This document shows positions 42,877 to 49,280 of a stretch of DNA of 49,280 nucleotides, one piece after another. The notes under the pieces were generated by a model. It was not told where the DNA came from, searched no databases, and worked only from the letters and a program-made list of their open reading frames with translations. Origin of the DNA: Phycisphaerales bacterium. GTDB taxonomy: Bacteria > Planctomycetota > Phycisphaerae > Phycisphaerales > SM1A02. A program made the position numbers and the translations under genes. Each line of letters starts with the position of its first letter. The stretch's first letter is position 1. Location: NCBI GenBank assembly GCA_020345805.1, contig CP070772.1, forward strand, positions 1,745,773-1,795,052. The letters are read 5' to 3'.

Positions 42877-42976
42877 GTATCATTCACGCGCTCCTCCCGT
42901 CCCGGACGATGGGATCGATGCGATCGCTTCCCCACCTCCGGGCGATCGGAGCGGTTTGCAGACGGAGACTCCCCCG

Positions 42977-44029
42977 GTGTTCCTCGATAAGCTGCTGGGC
43001 TGGTTCGGCGTCGACATGGGTATCGACCTGGGCACCTGCAACACCCTGGTTTGTGTCAGAGGTGAGGGCATCGTGCTTAACGAGCCGTCCGTAGTCGCCG
43101 TGAAGCGCGGCACCAACCAGGTGCTCAACAACGGCAACGCCGTCGGATGGTCGGCCAAGGAGATGCTCGGAAAAACGCCCGGCTCCATCAGCGCCATCCG
43201 TCCCCTCAAGGACGGGGTGATCAGCGACTTCGAGATCACCGAGGCGATGCTCAGTTACTTCATTCGAAAGGTGAACGGGCGCAGCCGCGTCTTCGGCCCG
43301 CGGGTGGTCATCGCCGTCCCCTCCGGCATCACCGCAGTCGAGAAGCGAGCGGTGCTCGATTCGGCCGTGCGGGCCGGAGCGCGGCGGGTGTTCCTGGTGG
43401 AGGAGCCCATGGCCGCGGGCATCGGGGCCGGGCTGCCCATCGTCGAGCCCACCGCGTCGATGATCGTGGACATCGGGGGCGGGACCACGGAAGTCGCGAT
43501 CATGTCCCTGGCCGACGTCGCCACCTGCGAATCCATGCGCGTCGCCGGCGACGACATGGACGAGGCGATCATCAACCACATGAAGAAAAACTACAACCTC
43601 ACCGTGGGTGAGCAGACTTCCGAGCGCATCAAGATCGAGATCGGCTCGGCCGCGGAAGTCGAGGAGCCGCGAACCATGGACGTGCGGGGACGGGACAACA
43701 TCTCGGGACTTCCCCGCAAGACCACGGTGACCAGCGAGGAGATCCGCGAAGCGCTCGAAGAGCCGATCTCGGCGATCATCGACACCGTCACCCGCACCTT
43801 GGAGCGGGCCGAGCCGGAGTTGGCGGCCGACCTCATCGACAACGGCATCACCCTCGCCGGCGGCGGAGCCCTTCTGCGAGGCATCGACGTGGTGCTTTCC
43901 AACGCCACCGGACTGGATGTTCGCATCGCCGATGAGCCCATCACCTGCGTGGCCCGCGGAACCAGCATCTACCTGGAGAATCTCGAGGAATGGAAATCCA
44001 CCATGGAGTCGGATATGGATGACCTTTAG
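42977..44029 (+). CDS. mreB: Rod shape-determining protein MreB
   Basis: Bacterial actin homologue that assembles in filaments under the inner membrane and steers cell-wall synthesis. The 350 residues show GVDMGIDLGTCNTLV (phosphate 1), PRVVIAVPSGIT, FLVEEPMAAGIGAGLPI, MIVDIGGGTTEVAIMSL (phosphate 2), NYNLTVGEQTSERIKIEIGSA and LAGGGALLRGID (adenosine loop). The N-terminal VFLDKLLGWFG provides the membrane-binding hydrophobic stretch. The GTG at 42977 is chosen by homology and by the terminator upstream, with GGAG 9 bases before; the frame is open further upstream but not coding. mreC and mreD follow. Confidence 0.95.
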   Translation: MFLDKLLGWFGVDMGIDLGTCNTLVCVRGEGIVLNEPSVVAVKRGTNQVLNNGNAVGWSAKEMLGKTPGSISAIRPLKDGVISDFEITEAMLSYFIRKVNGRSRVFGPRVVIAVPSGITAVEKRAVLDSAVRAGARRVFLVEEPMAAGIGAGLPIVEPTASMIVDIGGGTTEVAIMSLADVATCESMRVAGDDMDEAIINHMKKNYNLTVGEQTSERIKIEIGSAAEVEEPRTMDVRGRDNISGLPRKTTVTSEEIREALEEPISAIIDTVTRTLERAEPELAADLIDNGITLAGGGALLRGIDVVLSNATGLDVRIADEPITCVARGTSIYLENLEEWKSTMESDMDDL

Positions 44030-44141
44030 CCCCCGGGATCTGCCCGGCCCGGTTCGTTCGGTCGGGATGGGCCGAAGTCGGTTCGGCCTCTTCACCTTGT
44101 TCTCTCCGCACGTGCGCACGCTTTGACACCGCAAGGCCGGG

Positions 44142-45065
44142 ATGGAACGCATGGGTGTGTTTCGGTCTTTCGCCCGATCACAGATAGCCTTCCCCGTAGC
44201 GCTGGCGGTGACGCTCGTGCTGGCGCTGCTGCCCACCTCCTGGCTTGGGTGGACTTCCGCCCCGGCCGAGCTTCTCGGCTTCATCGTTCAGCCGCTCTCT
44301 GCCATCGGCGATACCGCCGGAACCTGGATCCGCCGGGGCACGCTCAGCCGCACCGTGCCGGAGGAGACGCCCGAGGCAAGCCGGTGGCGGGAGGAGGCCC
44401 AGCGATTCCAGCAGCTTTATCGCGCCGAGCAGCTCAGGGTGCAGGAGCTGGAAGAGCAGCTCGAACAGCTCCAGCTCATTCCCATCGAGCAACTCAACGT
44501 TCAGGTCAATCGCTTCCACGCCCGGGTGGTGGCGAGCCATCCCACCTCGCCCGGCGGCACCGTCACCCTGCGCGGCGGCGAACGCGTAGGTGTCACCCCC
44601 GGGGCGATCGCGGTTTACGGAGGTGTTCATCTACTGGGGCGGGTCATCGAAGTATCGGCCTTCTCCTGTCGCCTGCGACCGATCACCAGCCGGGCCACCC
44701 GCGCCATTCGCGCGGTGGTGTTGCCGGCGGATCAGCCGGGCGGTTCGATGAGCGATGCTCCGGCGATCTCCCTTCAACCCCGCGGCGACGGCGCGTTCAT
44801 CGCCGACGCCGAGACCATCTGGGCCCTGGCCGAAGGTGACATCGTCTGCCTTGCCGATCCCGCCTGGCCGCAATCGGCCCAGGGCATGCTGATCGGCCTC
44901 GTCGAGTCGCTGAAGGTCAAGGACAGCGAACCTTTGCGCAACGAGATCGTGATCCGGCCCCGCCATCTGCTTTCGAACCTCAACTCCGTGGTGTTGATCG
45001 TCGAGCAGGAGTCGGACACCGGCCGGGTGGCGTCGGGGTCGGACCCCGAGGGGGGCGGATCATGA
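44142..45065 (+). CDS. mreC: Rod shape-determining protein MreC
   Basis: A 307-residue bitopic membrane protein: a short cytoplasmic part, one membrane segment (about 14-35), a coiled coil (about 78-110, EASRWREEAQRFQQLYRAEQ region) and the periplasmic double beta-barrel (about 120-285). RITSRATRAIRAVV-type and LIGLVESLKVKDSEPLRNEIVIRPRHLLSNLNSVVLI are characteristic of the C-terminal barrel. It links MreB filaments to the wall-synthesis machinery. It starts 112 bases after mreB and overlaps mreD by 4 bases (ATGA). The C-terminal tail is Gly/Asp-rich and short. Confidence 0.88.
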   Translation: MERMGVFRSFARSQIAFPVALAVTLVLALLPTSWLGWTSAPAELLGFIVQPLSAIGDTAGTWIRRGTLSRTVPEETPEASRWREEAQRFQQLYRAEQLRVQELEEQLEQLQLIPIEQLNVQVNRFHARVVASHPTSPGGTVTLRGGERVGVTPGAIAVYGGVHLLGRVIEVSAFSCRLRPITSRATRAIRAVVLPADQPGGSMSDAPAISLQPRGDGAFIADAETIWALAEGDIVCLADPAWPQSAQGMLIGLVESLKVKDSEPLRNEIVIRPRHLLSNLNSVVLIVEQESDTGRVASGSDPEGGGS

Positions 45066-45637
45066 GATGGCCGGTGTTTCTGATCTCCACCTACATCGCT
45101 CTGGCCCTGGAGACGGGCCTGAGCAGCCGCCTCGGGCCGCAGACCCTGGGGGGCGTCAGCCCCAGCTTCGTGGCTCTGCTGGTGGTGTTCCTCTCTTTGT
45201 TCGCCACCCGTGCCGCGGCCCTCTGGGCCTGCTGGCTGCTGGGGGTGTTGATGGACCTGTCGGCTCCCTCTTCCCAGGCCGGGGCCGGCGCGGTGTTCAT
45301 CATCGGCCCGTACGCATTGGGGTATGTCTTCGGATGCGTGCTTATTCTCCAGCTTCGGGCCCTGGTGTTCCGCAAGCGGGTCCTGACCTTCGCGCTGCTC
45401 ACCTTCGTGTGCATGCTCGCGATCAGCGTGGTGGTGGTGGGGGTGTACGTGATTCGATCGTGGTATCCGGAAGATCCCCAGACGATCTACTTCGAAGGTT
45501 CGGCGCTGGGCGAACTGATGCACCGGGTGGGAATGGCGGCTTATACCGCGGTGCTGGCCGTCCCCCTGGGCTGGCTGCTCGTGCGCTCGCTTCCCCTGTG
45601 GGGTTTCTACAGCCCGCATCAGCACCGAACCTGGTAG
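45062..45637 (+). CDS. mreD: Rod shape-determining protein MreD-like
   Basis: A 191-residue polytopic membrane protein with about five hydrophobic segments (about 2-22, 33-58, 75-95, 105-135, 160-182). Sequence conservation in MreD is low; the call rests on length, the hydrophobic profile, the N-terminal MRWPVFLISTYIALALE, and position directly after mreC with an ATGA overlap. It would help position MreC and MreB in the elongation complex. The downstream gene starts after 71 bases and belongs to another function. Confidence 0.75.
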   Translation: MRWPVFLISTYIALALETGLSSRLGPQTLGGVSPSFVALLVVFLSLFATRAAALWACWLLGVLMDLSAPSSQAGAGAVFIIGPYALGYVFGCVLILQLRALVFRKRVLTFALLTFVCMLAISVVVVGVYVIRSWYPEDPQTIYFEGSALGELMHRVGMAAYTAVLAVPLGWLLVRSLPLWGFYSPHQHRTW

Positions 45638-45708
45638 ATCCGCAATCGCCCCCGCCCGTCATTCCTCCTTCCTTGCTCCCTTGCCTTGATCGCGTGTAAC
45701 CTGCCCCC

Positions 45709-46920
45709 ATGGCCGGCGCGATGATCATCTTTGATGATGACCGGGGTGAACTGGGGCCGATGACCGATCTGCGCGCTTCCTTCGAAGTACGCACGGGCAT
45801 GCATAGCACCGCGGCCCGGCTGGCCGCCCTTCATCCCCGGATGCTGGCCGGCTTCTGGGTACCGGATCGGCTGAAGGCGGCGGTGGCCGAGCGGGCCGAT
45901 GCCCCGGTCAACGAGCTGCCCCGAGGCAAGCCGCTCTACTGCGCCAACGGGCGCTGGGCCCTGCCGGATCGCGAACTCAAGCTCCGCGCCGGCGAAGCGG
46001 TCATCGAGGCGGAGACCGGCGATGTCGTCGCCGCCATGCTCGAATATGCCGATGCCGTCTCGTTCCTTCAGAGCGGCGAGCTGCATGGCCAGATGCACGC
46101 GCAGGAAGTGCCCGTTGGTGCGCTGTACCGCTATCCCTGGCAGGTGATCGACCGCCTCAAGGAGACCATCCCCCGCGACATCGAGACGCTGCTCGTTCTC
46201 GACGCTCTCATCCCCCCCAACGAATCACAGGTTGTGGGCCATCATCCGGTAAAGGTGCACGAGTCGGCCCGCGTCTATCCGGATGTGGTCTTCGACGCAG
46301 AGAACGGACCGATCGTGGTGCGCGAGGGTGCGACCGTCCGTCCCGGCGCGGTGCTATGCGGCCCCTGCTCGATCGGCTGCGGCGCGACCGTGGTCGATCG
46401 CACGCTCATCAAGGCCAACACCGCCATCGGCCCGATGTGCAAGGTGGGCGGCGAGATCGGGGCGACCATCTTCCAGGGTTATTCCAACAAGGCCCACGAC
46501 GGCCACCTCGGCGATTCGTGGGTCGGCAAGTGGGTCAACCTCGGGGCCGGCACCACCAACTCCAACCTGCTCAACACCTACGGCGAAGTGTCCATGCTCA
46601 CCGAACTCGGCGGGCAGCGCCACCGCACCGGCCTCACCTTCCTCGGTTCAGTAATCGGCGATCACGTCAAGACCGCCATCTGCACCCGCCTCATGACCGG
46701 CAGCGTTCTCGGCACCGGGGCGATGATCGCCACCACCGCCGCCCCCCCCACAACGGTCAAACGCTTCGCCTGGCTGACCGACTCCGGCGAACGCACGTAT
46801 CGCTTCAGCAAGTTCATCGAGGTGATGAAGGCGATGATGCAGCGCCGCGATACCGAGCCGAGCGATGCGTACATGACATTGCTCAAAGCGCTGTACGACA
46901 AGCACGCTGCGTCAACTTAG
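45709..46920 (+). CDS. GlmU-like sugar nucleotidyltransferase family protein
   Basis: A 403-residue protein of the GlmU-related group. The N-terminal part (about 1-180; MIIFDDDRGELGPMTDLRASFEVRTG) corresponds to a divergent nucleotidyltransferase-like domain without the usual GxGTRM signature. Residues about 190-365 form a left-handed beta-helix of hexapeptide repeats (VREGATVRPGAVLCGPCSIGCGATV; GDHVKTAICTRLMTGSVLG), as in acyltransferases. Relatives are annotated as putative sugar nucleotidyltransferases; the reaction here is not established. ATG at 45709 or 45721 are both possible. The gene is followed by a pair of related hairpins and polA. Confidence 0.78.
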   Translation: MAGAMIIFDDDRGELGPMTDLRASFEVRTGMHSTAARLAALHPRMLAGFWVPDRLKAAVAERADAPVNELPRGKPLYCANGRWALPDRELKLRAGEAVIEAETGDVVAAMLEYADAVSFLQSGELHGQMHAQEVPVGALYRYPWQVIDRLKETIPRDIETLLVLDALIPPNESQVVGHHPVKVHESARVYPDVVFDAENGPIVVREGATVRPGAVLCGPCSIGCGATVVDRTLIKANTAIGPMCKVGGEIGATIFQGYSNKAHDGHLGDSWVGKWVNLGAGTTNSNLLNTYGEVSMLTELGGQRHRTGLTFLGSVIGDHVKTAICTRLMTGSVLGTGAMIATTAAPPTTVKRFAWLTDSGERTYRFSKFIEVMKAMMQRRDTEPSDAYMTLLKALYDKHAAST

Positions 46921-46962
46921 GCGAGCGAACGACCCCTCATACTCTTTCACATGCGCCTTCAT

Positions 46963-46986
46963 AGCCGCGGATGCATATCCGCGGTT
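46963..46986 (+). repeat. REP-like hairpin, unit a
   Basis: AGCCGCGGATGCATATCCGCGG with an 8-bp stem (46965-46972 / 46977-46984), loop GCAT. It lies 43 bases after the stop of the GlmU-like gene. It matches unit b (47039-47059) read on the opposite strand, with changes that preserve pairing. Confidence 0.7.
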
Positions 46987-47038
46987 CGAACGTGACGAGT
47001 GCCATAGCGCTGCTGCCTTCCATTCCGGGGGCCGGGGG

Positions 47039-47059
47039 CGCGGGTATTCACCCGCGGCT
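47039..47059 (-). repeat. REP-like hairpin, unit b
   Basis: On the minus strand AGCCGCGGGTGAATACCCGC G, with a 7-bp stem (47050-47056 / 47039-47045) and a 4-base loop. It is the inverted partner of unit a, with the A-T pair next to the loop swapped to G-C. The two units lie 52 bases apart, in opposite orientation. Confidence 0.7.
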
Positions 47060-47132
47060 ATCGCGGCCTCGCCGACTGCCACGCCGACGCAAAACGGGTA
47101 CGATGCCCCGCAACTCACTCGTCCCTTTCGCC

Positions 47133-47161
47133 GTTTCGACATTTCGACATTTCGACGTTTC
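47133..47161. repeat. 8-bp tandem repeat (G/A)TTTCGAC x3.6
   Basis: GTTTCGAC (47133-47140), ATTTCGAC twice (47141-47156) and GTTTC (47157-47161). It ends on the base before the polA ATG at 47162, taking the place of a ribosome site. The unit is the reverse complement of the GAAACGTC repeat at 5937-5964. Confidence 0.95.
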
Positions 47162-49280
47162 ATGCCAACCCTCTACCTCATCGACGGCCACGCCCAGTTC
47201 TTCCGGGCCTACTACGCCATCCGCGGCGGGATGACCAGCCCCGTCACCGGCGAGCCGACCCACCTCACCTTTGGCTTCGTGGGCATGCTCCTCAAGCTCC
47301 TGCGCGATGATAAGCCCGACTACCTCGCCGTCGCCATCGACGTCAGCGGCGATCGCGGCACTTTCCGCTCGGAAATGTACCCCGAGTACAAGGCCAACCG
47401 CGATGAACCCCCGGAAGATTTCCGGCCGCAGGTCGAACGATGTCTTTCTCTGTTGGAGCAGATGCAGATTCCCGTCATCGGTGTGGAGGGCGTCGAAGCC
47501 GATGATGTGATCGCTTCACTCGTCAGGCGCCTCCGCGCCGAGCGGCCCGATCTCAACATCCGCATCGTCTCCCGTGACAAGGACCTCACGCAGCTTCTCG
47601 CCGAAGGCGTCGAGATGTTCGACGCGCACAAGGATGAGATCGTCGATCCCGCGGATATCTTCAAGACCGAAGGCGTCAGGCCCGAGCACGTCGTGGACAT
47701 TCTGGCCCTGATGGGCGACACCGTCGACAACATTCCGGGGGTGCCCGGCATCGGACCCAAGACCGCCGCCAGCCTGATCCTCCAGTACGGCTCGATCGAC
47801 AACCTCCTTGCCCATCTCGATGAGATCAAGGGCAAGCGCCGCGAGAATCTCGAAGCATCGAAGGATGCCATCGATCTCGCCCGGCGACTGGTGGTGCTGA
47901 AGGATGATGTCGAGTGCGGTTTTGACCTGGCGGGCGCGGAAACCGATCTGACGAGACTACCCGTTGCCGATCTGCTGCAGACGTTCAGCGAACTCGGCTT
48001 CAATATTCACAAGCAGACGTTGAAAACGCTGACAGGGGTTGAGGAGGATGCAAGGGCGCCCGCGGCGGCGGCGCCTGCGAAAGCTGCGGCACCGCCGGAG
48101 AAGATCGGAGACTCGCTTTTCGCAGCCGAAGATCGCGAAGCCGCAAGCGGGCAGGCAGCGGCGCGGCCTGTCACCGCGGACTATCAGGCGGTCACCAACA
48201 AAACCGCGCTGAACAAGCTCGTCAGACGTTTGAAAAAGGCGAGCGCATTCGCCGTCGACACCGAGACCGATTCCCTTTCGCCCGTGCGGGCGAATCTCTG
48301 CGGCGTGTCCATCGCCCTCAAGCCCGCCGAGGCGTTCTACATTCCAACCCGCTCGCCCGAGCCGTCGAGGCATCTCGATACCGACACCGTTCTCGATCTG
48401 CTCCGCCCGGTTCTCGAAGACGAATCGATCACCAAGATCGGCCACAACCTCAAGTTCGATCTCAACGTCTTCCGCCATCACGGCGTGCGCGTGCGCGGGG
48501 AGATGTTCGACACCATGGTGGCCAGCTACGTTATCGACGCCACCCGCACCAGCCACAAGATGGATGTGCTCGCCCTGGCCGTCCTCCATCACCACTGCAT
48601 CCCCATCGTCGATCTCATCGGCAAGGGCAAGAGCCAGATCACTTTCGATCAGGTGCCGCTGAGTGAAGCGGCGCCGTACGCCGCCGAAGATGCGGACATC
48701 ACCCTGCAACTGCACAACGCGTTTGCAACTCAGCTCAGCGCAATGGGGTTAGTGGATCTGTTCCGGGAGGTGGAGATGCCCCTGGTCGAGGTGCTGGCGG
48801 AGCTGGAATACAACGGCATACGCGTCGACCCCGACGAGCTCGACCGCCAGCGCGAAAAGCTCACGAAGCGCATCGACGAGCTGCGCAGGCAGATAATCGA
48901 CGCCTCGCCGCACCCGTTCAATCCCGATTCGCCCAAGCAGTTGGCGGTTGTGCTTTTCAATGCCGAAGATCAGGACCCGCCCGGCCTGGGGTTGAAAGTC
49001 ATCAAGCGCGGCAAGACCGGCCCGTCCACCGATCAGGAAGTGCTCGACAAGCTCGCCGACGATCCGAGCGTCGAGTCAAACGTGCCCGGCCTGGTCATCG
49101 AGTACCGCCAGCTCACCAAGCTGATCAACACGTATCTGGCCGCACTGAAGGACGAGATCAACCCCGAGACCGGCCGCGTTCACGCCTCCTTCAACCAGAC
49201 CGTCACCGCCACCGGCCGGCTCAGCTCCTCCGACCCCAACCTCCAGAACATCCCCATCCGCACCGCGGTGGGCCGAGAGA
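47162..49280 (+). CDS. polA: DNA polymerase I, 3' end beyond the window
   Basis: Repair and Okazaki-fragment polymerase; 706 codons are inside the window without a stop. The 5' nuclease domain (about 1-290) has LYLIDGHAQFFRAYYAIRGG, VEADDVIASL, SRDKDLTQLL and GDTVDNIPGVPGIGPKTA. An Ala/Pro-rich linker (about 298-340) follows. The 3'-5' exonuclease domain is intact: FAVDTETDSL (motif I, about 361-370), HNLKFDLNVFR (motif II) and YAAEDADITLQL (motif III), so it should proofread. The polymerase domain starts about 535 and reaches TGRLSSSDPNLQNIPIR; the catalytic motifs A and C lie beyond the edge. The ATG at 47162 gives the family N-terminus but is preceded by the TTTCGAC repeat array rather than a Shine-Dalgarno. 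Confidence 0.95.
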   Translation, partial: MPTLYLIDGHAQFFRAYYAIRGGMTSPVTGEPTHLTFGFVGMLLKLLRDDKPDYLAVAIDVSGDRGTFRSEMYPEYKANRDEPPEDFRPQVERCLSLLEQMQIPVIGVEGVEADDVIASLVRRLRAERPDLNIRIVSRDKDLTQLLAEGVEMFDAHKDEIVDPADIFKTEGVRPEHVVDILALMGDTVDNIPGVPGIGPKTAASLILQYGSIDNLLAHLDEIKGKRRENLEASKDAIDLARRLVVLKDDVECGFDLAGAETDLTRLPVADLLQTFSELGFNIHKQTLKTLTGVEEDARAPAAAAPAKAAAPPEKIGDSLFAAEDREAASGQAAARPVTADYQAVTNKTALNKLVRRLKKASAFAVDTETDSLSPVRANLCGVSIALKPAEAFYIPTRSPEPSRHLDTDTVLDLLRPVLEDESITKIGHNLKFDLNVFRHHGVRVRGEMFDTMVASYVIDATRTSHKMDVLALAVLHHHCIPIVDLIGKGKSQITFDQVPLSEAAPYAAEDADITLQLHNAFATQLSAMGLVDLFREVEMPLVEVLAELEYNGIRVDPDELDRQREKLTKRIDELRRQIIDASPHPFNPDSPKQLAVVLFNAEDQDPPGLGLKVIKRGKTGPSTDQEVLDKLADDPSVESNVPGLVIEYRQLTKLINTYLAALKDEINPETGRVHASFNQTVTATGRLSSSDPNLQNIPIRTAVGRE

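Noticed and set aside
42884..44284. Long antisense frame over mreB
   Set aside because: Shadow of mreB codon bias; rich in Gly, Asp, His and Arg with no known fold.
1..49280. CRISPR array, insertion sequence, prophage or integron
   Set aside because: No regularly spaced repeats of CRISPR length, no transposase, integrase or phage structural gene was seen; the tandem repeats present have 8-bp units without spacers.

Overview
The window is high-GC bacterial chromosome of planctomycete type, most likely class Phycisphaerae. The reasons are a short-tail PEP-CTERM-like secreted protein, a type IV-pilin-like protein with a terminal ADGHAD motif, several zinc-ribbon membrane proteins with a CxxC...LRGL...CPECG pattern, an alpha-toroid/DUF4159 protein, and frequent GTG/TTG starts with good Shine-Dalgarno sequences. 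Taxonomy is inferred from gene style; there is no rRNA here. I found no phage, insertion sequence, CRISPR array or tRNA.

Layout, left to right. 1-5.2 kb (minus): the start of a gene leaving the left edge, a PEP-CTERM-like protein with a textbook terminator, then sppA followed by a DUF4159 protein. 5.3-10.3 kb: a methyltransferase, a glutamine amidotransferase, an M14 carboxypeptidase, and a zinc-ribbon / HD-hydrolase / zinc-ribbon trio. 10.2-13.9 kb (minus): an isoprenoid operon ispA-dxs plus a small P-loop kinase, with two strong hairpins at the dxs/kinase junction. 14-18.2 kb: a MotA/TolQ/ExbB channel protein, a TraB-like protein carrying an inserted pseudopilin-G-like domain, a pilin-like protein and a lipase-like lipoprotein. 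18.4-20.2 kb: a membrane protein translationally coupled to a secreted nuclease, behind a promoter with a palindrome in its spacer. 20.2-21.5 kb: ispG. 21.7-25.7 kb: two paralogous PilZ / pseudo-receiver / pseudo-Hpt proteins and an EAL-HDOD protein, a c-di-GMP-type cluster. 25.8-30.4 kb (minus): tetR, topA, miaA. 30.5-37.7 kb (plus): Na/Pi symporter-PhoU, PPK2-type polyphosphate enzyme, pgk, TlpA-like protein, rpe, and a histidine-phosphatase homologue lacking its catalytic residues. 37.7-41.4 kb: accD, lnt, HEAT-repeat lipoprotein. 41.4-45.6 kb: coiled-coil protein, small membrane protein, mreB, mreC, mreD. 45.7-49.3 kb: GlmU-like protein and polA, which runs off the right edge.

Most of this is core metabolism and envelope biology: the non-mevalonate pathway (dxs, ispG, ispA, with miaA as a consumer of prenyl groups), phosphate uptake linked to polyphosphate use, lipoprotein maturation, and the cell-shape module. 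The most unusual items are the twin PilZ proteins that have lost both phosphorylation sites, the TraB/pseudopilin-G domain insertion, the dead phosphatase abutting rpe, the palindrome-in-promoter membrane-protein/nuclease pair, and several small repeats: an identical 8-bp tandem unit at two distant gene boundaries, an 8-bp-period array across a third, and a REP-like pair of hairpins with compensating base changes.
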